A DNA stretch of 64,000 nt from Novosphingobium sp. IK01. Lineage in GTDB: Bacteria > Pseudomonadota > Alphaproteobacteria > Sphingomonadales > Sphingomonadaceae. Positions 8,417 through 19,126 of the stretch are shown one piece after another. The stretch's first letter is position 1. Each line of letters starts with the position of its first letter. A model generated the notes under the pieces. The model was not told the origin of the DNA, did no database searches, and saw only the letters and a program-made list of their open reading frames with translations. The stretch covers positions 1,426,001-1,490,000 of the forward strand of contig NZ_BTFW01000001.1 of the NCBI RefSeq assembly GCF_033242265.1, written 5' to 3'. Made by a program: the position numbers and the translations under genes.

Positions 8417-9109
8417 ATGCCACGCCATCGCGAATCCCACCTCGTCACCCGCATCGGCTGGCTGCGCGCCGCCGTGCTGGGCGCCAACGACGGGATCGTC
8501 TCGACCTCGTGCCTGATTCTGGGCGTGGCCGCCTCGGGCGCGGAACGGCCCGCGCTGCTGGTGGCCGGGGTGGCCGCGCTGGTGGCCGGGGCGATGTCGA
8601 TGGCGGCGGGGGAATATGTCTCGGTCAGCTCGCAGGCCGATACCGAGAAGGCCGACCTTGCCCGCGAGCGCGCCGAACTGGCCAGCACGCCCGAGGCCGA
8701 GCTGGAGGAACTCACGCAAATCTACGTCGCGCGCGGGGTCGACCGGGAAACCGCCCGCACGGTGGCCACCCAGATGATGGCCCACGACGCGCTGGGCGCC
8801 CATGCCCGCGACGAATTGCACATCACCGAGATGACCACCGCGCGCCCGGTCGTCGCCGCGCTGACCTCGGCGGCGATGTTCACCGCCGGGGCCGCCCTGC
8901 CCTTGCTGCTGGCCGCGCTGCTGCCGCTGCATCTGGTGGCAATGGGCGAGGCGCTCGGCTCGATCGTGTTTCTGGGCGCACTGGGCGCCGCCGGGGCGAT
9001 CACCGGCGGCTCGGCGCCGCTGCGCCCGGTGCTGCGCGTGGTGTTCTGGGGCGCGCTGGCCATGGCGATCACGGCGGGCATCGGGCGGCTCGTGGGGGCG
9101 CAAGTCTGA
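8417..9109 (+). CDS. VIT1/CCC1 family Fe/Mn transporter
   Basis: A 230-residue membrane protein. It starts with GWLRAAVLGANDGIVSTSCLILGVA, the TM1 region of the vacuolar iron transporter family. TM2 follows (GAMSMAAGEYVSVSSQ, with the conserved MAxGEYxS motif), then a cytosolic helical metal-binding domain rich in Glu (about residues 75-140), and three C-terminal TM segments. The family moves Fe2+ or Mn2+ out of the cytosol, so a metal detoxification role is likely. The ATG at 8417 has GAAAGG upstream. It is probably co-transcribed with the methyltransferase 19 bp upstream. Confidence 0.92.
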   Translation: MPRHRESHLVTRIGWLRAAVLGANDGIVSTSCLILGVAASGAERPALLVAGVAALVAGAMSMAAGEYVSVSSQADTEKADLARERAELASTPEAELEELTQIYVARGVDRETARTVATQMMAHDALGAHARDELHITEMTTARPVVAALTSAAMFTAGAALPLLLAALLPLHLVAMGEALGSIVFLGALGAAGAITGGSAPLRPVLRVVFWGALAMAITAGIGRLVGAQV

Positions 9110-9180
9110 CCGACCGTTGCTTGCGGCCCGCGCGATTGCATGGTTGACCTCGCGCGCCACCGACCTATGGAACCTTAGAT

Positions 9181-9204
9181 ACGGCCCGCCCAGCAGCGGG
9201 CCGT
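9181..9204. other. Perfect 9-bp stem-loop downstream of the VIT-family gene
   Basis: ACGGCCCGC (9181-9189) pairs with GCGGGCCGT (9196-9204) across a 6-nt loop. There is no T-run on either side, so it may be a weak terminator or a transcript-stabilizing hairpin. Confidence 0.5.
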
Positions 9205-9304
9205 GCTGCACCATGGCCCCGGTTCATCTCGGCGCTCGCTACCACGCCGACCAGCTTCAACGCTGACCACACTTCAAAACCGGCCAACAAGGGCAATTCA
9301 CCAG

Positions 9305-9982
9305 ATGATCGACGAACTCGTGGGCGTGGCCCATGTGCCCGATGGCGTGGAAATCCGACTCGTCCGTCATGGCGAGGAATTCACCATCCTGCTCGAAAAT
9401 ACCGAGCTGATGAGCACGCGGGCCAATGCCTCGGAAGAGGCGCTCGCCACGCTTACCTGCGAGCAGCTGGCCGGGCGGCCTGCCCCGCAAGTGCTGATCG
9501 GTGGCTATGGCATGGGCTATACCCTGCGCGCCGCGCTGCTGGCGCTGCCCGCCGATGCCGGGGTGATCGTGGCCGAGATCGTGCCCGAGATCATCGCCTG
9601 GGCACGCGGACCGATGCACGCGCTGACCGGCGACTGCCTCGACGATCCGCGCATGATGATCCTGGACGAGGACGTCGCCATGCTGATCGGCGCCGCGCGC
9701 GAGGGCTATGACGCGATCCTGCTCGATGTCGACAATGGCCCCGAGGGCCTGACCCGGCGCGACAACAACGGGCTCTATTCGCCCGCCGGACTCGCGCGGG
9801 CCTGGAACGCGCTGCGTCCGGGAGGGATTCTGGCGATCTGGTCGGCCTTTGCGGCCCCGGCCTTCACCGCCCGGCTCGAACAGGCCGGTTTCAGCGTGAC
9901 GCGCACCGTCGTGCGCTCGCGCGGGAACGGACAGGGAGACCGCCACATGATCTGGCTGGCACGGCGCCCGTCCGCCGCCTGA
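9305..9982 (+). CDS. Spermidine synthase-like methyltransferase-fold protein
   Basis: A 225-residue protein resembling the spermidine/spermine synthase superfamily. Visible elements are LIGGYGMGYTLRAAL (nucleotide-binding glycine loop), VIVAEIVPEIIAWAR (acidic strand end), YDAILLDVDNGPEGL (the Asp-rich active-site strand) and LRPGGILAIWSA. It is shorter than true spermidine synthases and lacks their N-terminal beta domain, so actual polyamine synthesis is uncertain. The ATG at 9305 (MIDELVGVAH) is preferred over an upstream frame opening at 9203. It stands alone between the VIT-family and acetyltransferase genes. Confidence 0.8.
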   Translation: MIDELVGVAHVPDGVEIRLVRHGEEFTILLENTELMSTRANASEEALATLTCEQLAGRPAPQVLIGGYGMGYTLRAALLALPADAGVIVAEIVPEIIAWARGPMHALTGDCLDDPRMMILDEDVAMLIGAAREGYDAILLDVDNGPEGLTRRDNNGLYSPAGLARAWNALRPGGILAIWSAFAAPAFTARLEQAGFSVTRTVVRSRGNGQGDRHMIWLARRPSAA

Positions 9983-10044
9983 AGGCAAGGACCGGGGGCG
10001 GCCTTCCCTTGACCCGCCCCCCGTGTTCCGGGCACAAACCCGCC

Positions 10045-10548
10045 ATGCTGATCCGCAATGCAGGGCCCGCCGATACGCCAGCCATTCTGGCGATCTACAA
10101 CCACGCCGTGAAGCACACCACGGCAGTCTGGAATGCCACCCCCGCGACCCTGGCCGACCGCGAGGCATGGCTGGCCGACAAGGCCCGGCGCGGCTTTCCC
10201 GTACTGGTGGCCGAAAAGGATGGCGCCGTGCGCGGCTATGCCACCTATGGCGAATTTCGCGCGTTCAGCGGCTATGCAAAGACCGCCGAGCATTCGGTCT
10301 ATGTCGATCCGGCCAGCCACCGGCAGGGCATCGGCAAGGCCCTGCTCGAAGCGCTCGTCGCCCATGCCGGACGGGCCGGGCTCCATGTTCTGGTGGCCGG
10401 GATCGATGCCTCGAACACGGGCTCGATCGCGCTGCATGAAGCGCTCGGGTTCGTGGTGGCCGGGCGCCTGAACGAAGTGGGTCGCAAGTTCGACCGCTGG
10501 CTCGACCTGCTGTTCCTGCAAAAGATCCTCGAACCGCCGCTCTCCTGA
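10045..10548 (+). CDS. GNAT N-acetyltransferase, phosphinothricin acetyltransferase-like
   Basis: A 167-residue GNAT-fold enzyme. It begins MLIRNAGPADTPAILAIYNH and carries the family elements TYGEFRAFSGYAKTAEHSVYV and the acetyl-CoA pyrophosphate loop HRQGIGKALL (Q/RxxGxG/A). This is the pattern of the PAT/MddA group, which acetylates methionine sulfone or sulfoximine and phosphinothricin-type amino acids. Start at ATG 10045 fits the family N-terminus; the frame is open slightly upstream. After the stop is an imperfect hairpin (GGCCTGG at 10556-10562 with CCAGGCC at 10591-10597) without a T-run. Confidence 0.88.
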   Translation: MLIRNAGPADTPAILAIYNHAVKHTTAVWNATPATLADREAWLADKARRGFPVLVAEKDGAVRGYATYGEFRAFSGYAKTAEHSVYVDPASHRQGIGKALLEALVAHAGRAGLHVLVAGIDASNTGSIALHEALGFVVAGRLNEVGRKFDRWLDLLFLQKILEPPLS

Positions 10549-10882
10549 AACGACGGGCCTGGCCTCGCGCCGGGGCAGCCATCCCCGCCACCAGGCCAGC
10601 GCCTCCTCCCCCCTGAAAATCACCCGCAAACCGCGTGTTCCGGCGCGAAAATATCACGCGTCCAAATACTTGGAAAAGCGATCCGAAGTCGCGCCGGGTA
10701 ATAAGGATCGGTTATGTAGTCCATCAGAAAGCGTTACCCCCGTTGCCAAGATGGCGGCTATTGGACAGCGTGATATTCACGACGAAATGGCACGTTGAGG
10801 CATACTGCCCGGACAAGGCCCCGCAACCGGGACCGCCCCCGTGCAGGCTGCTTCGATCCATTGCTTGCAGATAGGCAGCGAC
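10549..10882. promoter_or_regulatory. Upstream region of the bet operon
   Basis: About 330 bp without a gene, lower in GC than its surroundings, in front of betB. It holds two related motifs: AATATCACG at 10650-10658, and its complement inside a perfect palindrome at 10769-10781. The promoter itself was not identified with confidence. Confidence 0.6.
10769..10781. promoter_or_regulatory. Candidate operator palindrome upstream of betB
   Basis: CGTGATATTCACG is a perfect 5-3-5 palindrome about 100 bp before the betB start. The half CGTGATATT recurs inverted at 10650-10658. An operator role is inferred from position and symmetry; no regulator gene is adjacent. Confidence 0.4.
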
Positions 10883-12289
10883 ATGACGCATTTTGATACG
10901 ATCAACCCCGCCACGGGCGAGGTTCTGGCCAGCATCCGCATCGACGGGCCCGCCGATATCGACGCCGCCGTCGTCAAGGCCAAGGCTGCGCAGAAGATCT
11001 GGGGCGCGATGACCGGCACCGAGCGCGGGCGCATCCTGCGCCGGGCGGTCGACCTGCTGCGCGAACGCAACGACGAACTGGCCCTGCTCGAAGCGCGCGA
11101 CACCGGCAAGCCGATCCAGGAAACCAGCGCCGTCGACATCCTCTCGGGCGCGGACTGCATCGAGTATTACGCCGGGATCGCCGCCACGATCGCGGGCGAG
11201 CATGTCGATCTGGGCGCGGGCGCCTTTGGCTATACCCGCCGCGAGCCGCTGGGCGTGACCGCCGGGATCGGCGCGTGGAACTATCCGATCCAGATCGCCT
11301 GCTGGAAGTCGGCCCCGGCGCTGGCCTGCGGCAATGCGATGATCTTCAAGCCCGCCGAACTGACCCCGCTGACCGCCATCGAGCTGGAAAAGATCTATAT
11401 CGAGGCCGGCGTTCCCGAGGGCGTGTTCCAGGTCGTGCAGGGCTTTGGCGACACTGGCCGCCTGCTCACGCTGCATCCGGGCATCGCCAAGGTCTCGCTG
11501 ACCGGCGAAGTGGGCACGGGCCGCAAGGTCATGGCCGACGCTGCCGCCACGCTCAAGCAGGTGACCCTCGAACTGGGCGGCAAGAGCCCGCTGATCGTGT
11601 TCGAGGATGCCGATCTCGACAATGCCGTCTCGGGCGCGCTGCTCGCCAATTTCTATTCGGCGGGCGAAGTCTGCTCGAACGGCACGCGCGTCTTTGTCCA
11701 TGAAAGCGTGCGCGCGGCCTTCCTCGACAAGCTCAAGGCCCGCACCGAGGCGATGATCGTGGGCGATCCGCTCGATCCGGCGTCCCATGTGGGCGCGCTG
11801 ATCTCGACAGGCCACATGGAAAAGGTGCTCGGCTACATCGAGAAGGGCAAGGCCGAAGGCGCCACCCTCGTCACCGGCGGATACCGCGTGCTGGCCAACG
11901 CATGCGACAAGGGCGCGTTCGTCGCCCCCACGATCTTTGCCGACTGCACCGACGACATGACCATCGTGCGCGAGGAAATCTTCGGCCCGGTGATGAGCGT
12001 GCTTTCGTTCACCGACGAGGCCGAAGTGCTCGAACGGGCCAATGCCACCGAATTCGGGCTGGCGGGCGCCGTCTTCACCCGCGACCTCACCCGCGCCCAC
12101 CGCGTGATCGCGCTCCTCGAAGCGGGCACCTGCTGGATCAACACCTACAACATCACGCCGATCGAGCTGCCCTTCGGCGGATACAAGCAATCGGGCCTTG
12201 GCCGCGAGAACAGCCGCGCGGCCATCGAGCACTACACCCGGTTGAAGTCGGTCTATGTCGCGATGGAGCCAATCGATGCCCCGTACTGA
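10883..12289 (+). CDS. betB: Betaine-aldehyde dehydrogenase
   Basis: NAD(P)-dependent aldehyde dehydrogenase oxidizing betaine aldehyde to glycine betaine, the second step of osmoprotectant synthesis from choline. The 468-residue product has the ALDH catalytic Glu230 (LELGGKSP) and Cys264 ([11 protein letters not shown]), the cofactor segment GIGAWNYP, and FKPAELTPL. The pattern [12 protein letters not shown] is typical of BetB. ATG 10883 ([18 protein letters not shown]) is chosen over a longer opening because homologues start here. Its end overlaps betA by 14 bp, and betA overlaps the permease by 4 bp, so the three are translated as a coupled operon. No betI regulator lies nearby. Confidence 0.92.
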   Translation: MTHFDTINPATGEVLASIRIDGPADIDAAVVKAKAAQKIWGAMTGTERGRILRRAVDLLRERNDELALLEARDTGKPIQETSAVDILSGADCIEYYAGIAATIAGEHVDLGAGAFGYTRREPLGVTAGIGAWNYPIQIACWKSAPALACGNAMIFKPAELTPLTAIELEKIYIEAGVPEGVFQVVQGFGDTGRLLTLHPGIAKVSLTGEVGTGRKVMADAAATLKQVTLELGGKSPLIVFEDADLDNAVSGALLANFYSAGEVCSNGTRVFVHESVRAAFLDKLKARTEAMIVGDPLDPASHVGALISTGHMEKVLGYIEKGKAEGATLVTGGYRVLANACDKGAFVAPTIFADCTDDMTIVREEIFGPVMSVLSFTDEAEVLERANATEFGLAGAVFTRDLTRAHRVIALLEAGTCWINTYNITPIELPFGGYKQSGLGRENSRAAIEHYTRLKSVYVAMEPIDAPY

Positions 12290-13943
12290 GCCCCGCTACG
12301 ACTATATCATCGTGGGCGCAGGCAGCGCCGGATGCGTGCTGGCCAACCGGCTGAGCGCGGATGGCACCAACAAGGTGCTGCTGCTCGAATCGGGCGGTTC
12401 CGACCGCTCGATCTTCATCCAGATGCCCGCCGCGCTCGCCTATCCGATGAACACCAAGCGGTGGAACTGGGGCTATCACAGCGAGCCCGAACCCCACCTC
12501 AACAACCGCCGCCTGCACTGCCCGCGCGGCAAGGGGCTGGGCGGTTCCTCGTCGATCAACGGCCTCGTCTATGTGCGCGGCAACCCGCTCGATTTCGAGC
12601 ACTGGGAGGAAGCGGGCGCGCGCGGCTGGGGCTATGCGCAAGTCCTGCCCTATTTCAAGCGCGCCGAAACCCGCAAGGAAGGCGGCAATGCCTATCGCGG
12701 CGGCAGCGGCCCGCTCTCGACCACCTATGGCACGCTCGACAACCCGCTCCACCAGGCCTGGATGGATGCGGCGGTCGAAGCCGGCTACGAGCTGACCGAG
12801 GACTACAACGGGTTCCGTCAGGAAGGCTTTGGCCGGATGGACATGACCGTGCGCGATGGCGAACGCTGCTCGTCGGCCAAGGCCCATCTCTACGAGGCGA
12901 TGAAGCGCCCCAACCTGACCGTGATCCAGCATGCGCTGGCCTCGCGCATCCTGTTCGAGGGCAAGCGCGCGGTGGGCATCGCCTATGAGCGTGGCGGCAA
13001 GACCCACGAAGTGCGTGCGGGCAAGGAAGTGATCCTTTCGGGCGGGCCGATCAATTCGGTCCAGCTGCTCAAGCTTTCGGGCATTGGCCCGGCAGAAGAG
13101 TTGCGCGCGCTGGGCCTGCCGGTCCTCGCCGACCGTCCGGGCGTGGGGGCCAACCTTCAGGACCATCTAGAATTCTATTTCCAGATGGCCTGTACCCAGC
13201 CGATCACCCTGTTCGGCCACGCCAATCTGGTGGGCAAGGCGAAGGTCGGCACCGAGTGGATGCTCCACCGCACCGGCCTTGGCGCATCGAACCACTTTGA
13301 ATCGTGCGGCTTCATCCGCAGCCGCGCGGGGATCCAGTATCCCGACATCCAGTACCACTTCTTCCCGATGGCCATCGACTACGACGGCTCGTCGCTGGCG
13401 AGCGAACATGGCTTCCAGGCCCATGTCGGCTCGATGCGCTCCAAGAGCCGGGGCACCGTCACCTTGCGCAGCGCCGACCCGCGCGAGCATCCGGTCATCC
13501 GCTTCAACTACATGAGCCATCCCGACGACTGGACCGAGATGCGCGCCTGCGTGCGCCTGACGCGCGAGATTTTCCAGCAACCCGCCTTCGCCCCGTTCCG
13601 CGGGCGCGAGATGCAGCCGGGCGCCGATTGCGTGACCGACGAGCAGATCGACGAATTCTTGCGCGAACGGCTGGAAAGCGCGCTGCACCCTTCGTGCACC
13701 TGCAAGATGGGCGCCATCGACGACCCCATGGCGGTCGTCGATCCCGAACTGAAGGTGATCGGGGTGGCGGGCCTGCGCGTGATCGACAGCTCGGTCATGC
13801 CGCGCATCACCACCGGCAACCTCAACGCGCCGAGCATCATGATCGGTGAAAAGGGCGCCGACCACGTCCTGGGCAAGGGTATGCTGCCCCCGGCCAACGA
13901 ACCCTATTATGTGAACCCCAACTGGGAAACCAGCCAGCGATGA
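12276..13943 (+). CDS. betA: Choline dehydrogenase (GMC oxidoreductase)
   Basis: FAD-dependent membrane-associated enzyme oxidizing choline to betaine aldehyde. The 555-residue product shows the GMC FAD-binding motif GAGSAG (14-19), the signature [18 protein letters not shown], and the active-site His471 in HPSCTCKMG with the second motif [15 protein letters not shown] near the C-terminus. The HPSCTCKMG variant and the length match BetA. The start ATG at 12276 lies inside the last codons of betB. It is followed by an APC-type permease with a 4-bp ATGA overlap. Other GMC alcohol oxidases share these motifs, but the betB partner supports choline. Confidence 0.92.
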   Translation: MPRTEPRYDYIIVGAGSAGCVLANRLSADGTNKVLLLESGGSDRSIFIQMPAALAYPMNTKRWNWGYHSEPEPHLNNRRLHCPRGKGLGGSSSINGLVYVRGNPLDFEHWEEAGARGWGYAQVLPYFKRAETRKEGGNAYRGGSGPLSTTYGTLDNPLHQAWMDAAVEAGYELTEDYNGFRQEGFGRMDMTVRDGERCSSAKAHLYEAMKRPNLTVIQHALASRILFEGKRAVGIAYERGGKTHEVRAGKEVILSGGPINSVQLLKLSGIGPAEELRALGLPVLADRPGVGANLQDHLEFYFQMACTQPITLFGHANLVGKAKVGTEWMLHRTGLGASNHFESCGFIRSRAGIQYPDIQYHFFPMAIDYDGSSLASEHGFQAHVGSMRSKSRGTVTLRSADPREHPVIRFNYMSHPDDWTEMRACVRLTREIFQQPAFAPFRGREMQPGADCVTDEQIDEFLRERLESALHPSCTCKMGAIDDPMAVVDPELKVIGVAGLRVIDSSVMPRITTGNLNAPSIMIGEKGADHVLGKGMLPPANEPYYVNPNWETSQR

Positions 13944-15625
13944 TCGGCGAAGACATCACCCTGGCCGAAGCCAGACCGGGCGACGTGCTCCATCCGCCTC
14001 ATGGCGAACCGGGCACGGGCGAACTCCATCGCTCGCTCGACTGGAAGGGCGCGTTCTGGGCCTCCTCGGGGGTTCCGGCGGGCGTCCTGCTGACGATGGG
14101 GGGCATTGCCGCCACCATCGGCCAGCCAAGCTGGGTGGTGTGGATCGCCTCGATCCTGATGGGGTTCGTCCAGAGCTTCGTCTATGCCGAGATCGCCGGT
14201 CTCTACCCGCACAAGTCGGGCGGGGCCTCGGTCTACGGGGCGGCGGCCTGGCTGCCCTACAGCAAGTTCGTGGCCCCGGTCTCGGTCTGGGCCAACTGGC
14301 TGGCCTGGTCGCCGGTGCTGGCGCTCGCGACCAGCCTTGGCGCGGGCTATGTCATGGCCGTGCTGTTCGGGCCCGATGCGGCCATCGTCCACTGGCAGAT
14401 CACGCTGGTCGATCTGGGCATGATCCGCGAAGGGCTGACCTTGCGCATCAACGCGGTCTCGCTGATCGCCACGGTGTTCCTGCTGATCACTTTCGTGCTC
14501 CAGCACAACGGCGCCGCGCGCGCGGCCTATGTCCAGAAGATCCTGGGCGTGGCCTGCCTCGCGCCGCTGATCCTCGTGGGGCTGGTCCCGCTGATCACTG
14601 GCGACCTGCCCGCCGACCGGCTGTTCCCGCTGCTCCCCCTGCTGCGCGATGCCACTGGCGCACCCCATTTCGGAACCTGGGATGTCTATGGGCTGACGCT
14701 TCTGGCGGGCGCCATGTTCGGCGCGGGCTGGTCGACCTACGGCTTTGAAACAGCCGTGTGCTACACCCGCGAATTCGGCAATCCGGCGCGCGATACGCCG
14801 CGCGCGATTCTGGCCTCGGGCGTCTTGTGCATCCTGATCTTCACGCTCGTGCCCCTCGCCTTCCAGGCCTCGCTCGGGCTCGACAACATGCTTTCGCCGG
14901 GCATCTACGACGGCTCGGGCGTGGCGCAGGCGCTCGCCTCGATCCTCGTGAAGGCGATGGGCGCGGCGGCCAGCAGCCCGACGGCCATGCTGGTGACCCG
15001 CGTGTTCATCGCGATGCTGATCCTCTCGCTGCTGCTGATCGTGATGACCTCGATGATGGGCTCGTCGCGCACGCTCTACCAGGCCTCGGTCGATGGCTGG
15101 CTGCCCAAGTACCTCTCGCGCGTCAACGACCATGGCGCGCCCACGGCGGCGATGTGGACCGACCTCGGGTTCAACCTCGTCCTGCTGCTCGCCTCGGACT
15201 ACTTCGCGGTGCTGATGATCAGCAACGTGTGCTACCTCGCGTTCAACTTCCTCAACCTGCAATCGGGCTGGATCCACCGGATCGACCGCCCGGAGCGCGA
15301 GCGTCCGTTCCGCGCGCCGACCTGGCTTCTGGCGCTGGGCTGCGGCTTCGGCTTCGTCAACATGGTCTTCATGGGCGCGGGCGCCGAAGTGTGGGGCATG
15401 GGCACCTTGCGCAACGGGCTGGTCGCGCTGTTGTTCATCGTGCCGGTCTTTGCCTATCGCCACTATGTCCAGGACAAGGGCATGTTCCCGCACGCGCTGG
15501 TCGAGGACTATGCCCGCGACGAACAGGGCCGCATGGTCCGCAAGGCCGGCATCCTGCCCTGGCTGGCGCTGGCGGCCTGCGCGGCGGTGATTGTCACCGC
15601 GCACATGCTGTCCAGACTGCACTGA
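13940..15625 (+). CDS. APC superfamily amino acid/amine permease in the bet operon
   Basis: A 561-residue transporter with about 12 TM segments. After a roughly 35-residue polar N-terminus comes WASSGVPAGVLLTMGGIAATIG, the glycine-rich TM1 of the amino acid-polyamine-organocation superfamily. Further on are YGFETAVCYTREFGNPARDTPRAIL, the TM6 region and following loop with a conserved acidic residue. ATG 13940 overlaps the betA stop. The position implies import of choline or a precursor, a job usually done by BCCT (BetT) or ABC systems; this is inference. Convergent with the AI-2E family gene downstream. Confidence 0.85.
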   Translation: MIGEDITLAEARPGDVLHPPHGEPGTGELHRSLDWKGAFWASSGVPAGVLLTMGGIAATIGQPSWVVWIASILMGFVQSFVYAEIAGLYPHKSGGASVYGAAAWLPYSKFVAPVSVWANWLAWSPVLALATSLGAGYVMAVLFGPDAAIVHWQITLVDLGMIREGLTLRINAVSLIATVFLLITFVLQHNGAARAAYVQKILGVACLAPLILVGLVPLITGDLPADRLFPLLPLLRDATGAPHFGTWDVYGLTLLAGAMFGAGWSTYGFETAVCYTREFGNPARDTPRAILASGVLCILIFTLVPLAFQASLGLDNMLSPGIYDGSGVAQALASILVKAMGAAASSPTAMLVTRVFIAMLILSLLLIVMTSMMGSSRTLYQASVDGWLPKYLSRVNDHGAPTAAMWTDLGFNLVLLLASDYFAVLMISNVCYLAFNFLNLQSGWIHRIDRPERERPFRAPTWLLALGCGFGFVNMVFMGAGAEVWGMGTLRNGLVALLFIVPVFAYRHYVQDKGMFPHALVEDYARDEQGRMVRKAGILPWLALAACAAVIVTAHMLSRLH

Positions 15626-15635
15626 AAAACAACCC

Positions 15636-15663
15636 CCGAGGAACAACCACCGAGGAACAACCA
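15636..15663. repeat. Exact 14-bp tandem duplication
   Basis: The unit CCGAGGAACAACCA occurs twice without a gap (15636-15649 and 15650-15663) in the 49-bp space between the convergent permease and AI-2E transporter genes. Confidence 0.85.
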
Positions 15664-15674
15664 GCGGGCCCCCT

Positions 15675-16742
<1,068 letters not shown>

Positions 16743-17278
16743 CCTCGTCTCCTCCATCGAATCGCGCCATTGTCGCGCGGATGCCTGACACGGCAAGTCT
16801 TGCGCCGGACAAGCCGATTCGAAATCACCGCCCGAATGCACCGTCACACCGCGTCCGCGCAGCGCATCCGGGTGCAGCATCGACCGGCCCGATACATGCA
16901 GACAACCCTGTCAGACAGCATGCGCCCTCCCGGTCTCCCGCTTTCCCGGATGGCCCAGGCCCCGCCTGTGAAACCCGGGCACCGGTTTGTCGATCACGCG
17001 GAAACCTTTTATTACAAAGTCATGCCGGTCTTTCATGGCGCTCATCTATCGGCACGGAAAGGCAAAAGTCGCTGGCTCGAAAAAGTCGCCAAATTGGTCC
17101 CCCATTTCTGAAAGACGGCAACTTGTCGAATTATGCACAGCGCGTGTATCAGGCTCTGGCGCATCCTTGCCGGCATTGCGTTTGTCGAACCCCGGTTCCC
17201 GAACCTGGCTTCTCCAGGCTCACCGTCATCACGGTTTGTGCTTACGACGCATTAACCCATTTCGTTCATGACCAAGAC
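16743..17278. other. Divergent intergenic region before the diguanylate cyclase
   Basis: About 535 bp between the divergent AI-2E family gene and the diguanylate cyclase. Short frames (for example at 16987-17271) show no domain or ribosome-binding site. The part from about 17000 is poorer in GC than the flanks and probably holds promoters. No specific motif was recognised. Confidence 0.5.
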
Positions 17279-19072
17279 ATGCCGACGCCGCATTCCAGCA
17301 CCGATCAAGCTCCATCGATGGTACGCGCGTTGCTGCTGGCATTTGCCGGCTATGCACTGCTGGCAGCAACCACCATCACAATGACCAGCGACGGGCGCGA
17401 CCATGCGACCGTGTGGCCCGCCGACGCGGTGGTGCTGGCCTTGCTCCTGCTGATGCCCAGGCGCCACTGGCCCATGCTGCTGGCGGCAGGCTGGCTGGGC
17501 AACCTGCTGGGCAATGCCCTGACCCGCGACTGGTCGTTCGGGATCGTGCTCTATGGCGCGATCAACATGGGACAGACCTTTCTGGCCGCCACCCTGATCG
17601 ACCGCCATGACGCGAGCCGGGGCCTGCTCAGCGACGGTCGCGCGACCTTGCGGTTCCTGCTCATGGCCGGCCTGCTGGCGCCAGCCATGGGCGCGCTGCT
17701 TGGCTCGATGGTCTCGCTGGCCAGCTATGGCGAACCGTTCATCCCCTCGTTCCTGCGCTGGTACACCAGCAATGCGCTGGGGTTCCTGATCGGCGCGCCG
17801 TTCTTCAAGGCGGTGTTCGACGGCAGCTACTGGGCCTGCTTGCGCGAGAAATCGCCCTCCGGCCGCTTCGAGGGCTTCGCCCTGCTCGTCCTGCATGCAT
17901 CCGTGCTGGCGGTGGTCTTTTGCCAGTCCACGCTGCCGATCCTGTTCCTGCCGATGAGTTCGCTGCTCCTGCTGGCCTTCCGCCTGGGCAAGCTGGGGGC
18001 CGTGGCCGGGGTGATCATGGTCGCTGCCGCAGGGGCCACGGCGGGCTACTTCGATGTCGGCCCGGTCGTCCTGATCCGGCACAGCCCGGCCATCCAGGCC
18101 GTCTTCTTCCAGGTCTATCTCGGCACGATCCTGTGCACGGCGCTGCCGGTGGCTGCCGTGGTTTCCTCGCTGGCCGAAGCGCACAACAGGCTGACCGAGC
18201 AGCGCCTCGTGCTGCAACAGATCCTCTCGCAGTCTCCCGACGGGGTGCTTACCTTCGACATGGCCGGCACCTGCCGCTGGGCCGACGGGCGGCTGAGCGA
18301 GCAACTCGGCCTCGATTCGGCCAGCCTGGTCGGCAAGTCGCTCGACGAACTGTCGGAAATGACCAGCGACCGGCTCGCCGATCTCATTGCCAGCGCACTG
18401 GAAACCGGCGACGAGGCCATCGGCGCCGACTTCGAGCCGGTCGGGCATCCGGGCACCATTCTCGAAGCCTCGGTCGGCGTGCTGGAGACCGATGGTGCCC
18501 GTTCGGGCGTGGTCGCGACCTTGCGCGACATCACCAAGCGCAAGCAGCGCGAAACCGCGATGGTCCGCATGGTCGAGACCGACGACCTGACCGGGGTGCT
18601 CAACCGCAAGGGCTTCCGCAGCCACCTGGCCCCCGCCATCGTCCGCCATGATGGCCCGCTCGTGCTCGCGCTGATCGATGTCGATCATTTCAAGATGGTC
18701 AACGACCAGTATGGGCATTCGGTGGGCGACGAAGTGCTCAAGGAAATCGCCGCCCGCCTGAGCGCCGGTTCGCGCAGCACCGATCTGGTCGGGCGGCTGG
18801 GCGGCGACGAATTTGCTATCCTGTTCCGCTGCGACCTGCCGACCGCACGCAAGGCCTGCGAACGCATCGCCGCGGCCATCCGCAACCAGCCGGTCTACCG
18901 CCACGGCAAGCTCGGGGTCCTGGCCTCGATCAGTTGCGGGCTGGCCGAATATCGCGAAGGGATGACCCGCGGCGAACTGTTCGATGCGGCGGACATGGCG
19001 CTCTACGATGTCAAGCGCACCGGACGCGACGGGGTCAGCACCGCATCCGACACACCCGTCCGGCTGGCCTGA
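17279..19072 (+). CDS. MASE1-PAS-GGDEF diguanylate cyclase
   Basis: A 597-residue membrane sensor that would make cyclic di-GMP. Residues 10-300 form a MASE1 sensor with about 8 TM segments (WPADAVVLALLLL and GWLGNLLGN are typical). A PAS-like region at about 310-425 follows, and the C-terminal GGDEF domain begins near residue 435. The active-site GGDEF is intact at 508-512, and the inhibitory I-site RSTD is at 499-502, five residues earlier, so product feedback is expected. No EAL domain is present. ATG 17279 (MPTPHSSTDQAPS) is the best start; the frame is open much further up but crosses non-coding-like sequence. A PilZ receptor gene is in this window at 1.6 kb. Confidence 0.9.
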   Translation: MPTPHSSTDQAPSMVRALLLAFAGYALLAATTITMTSDGRDHATVWPADAVVLALLLLMPRRHWPMLLAAGWLGNLLGNALTRDWSFGIVLYGAINMGQTFLAATLIDRHDASRGLLSDGRATLRFLLMAGLLAPAMGALLGSMVSLASYGEPFIPSFLRWYTSNALGFLIGAPFFKAVFDGSYWACLREKSPSGRFEGFALLVLHASVLAVVFCQSTLPILFLPMSSLLLLAFRLGKLGAVAGVIMVAAAGATAGYFDVGPVVLIRHSPAIQAVFFQVYLGTILCTALPVAAVVSSLAEAHNRLTEQRLVLQQILSQSPDGVLTFDMAGTCRWADGRLSEQLGLDSASLVGKSLDELSEMTSDRLADLIASALETGDEAIGADFEPVGHPGTILEASVGVLETDGARSGVVATLRDITKRKQRETAMVRMVETDDLTGVLNRKGFRSHLAPAIVRHDGPLVLALIDVDHFKMVNDQYGHSVGDEVLKEIAARLSAGSRSTDLVGRLGGDEFAILFRCDLPTARKACERIAAAIRNQPVYRHGKLGVLASISCGLAEYREGMTRGELFDAADMALYDVKRTGRDGVSTASDTPVRLA

Positions 19073-19126
19073 CCCCCTTCGCGGGCCAACCTGCCAGCTT
19101 CGCGCCAGCCTGCGCGGGCACCTTGG

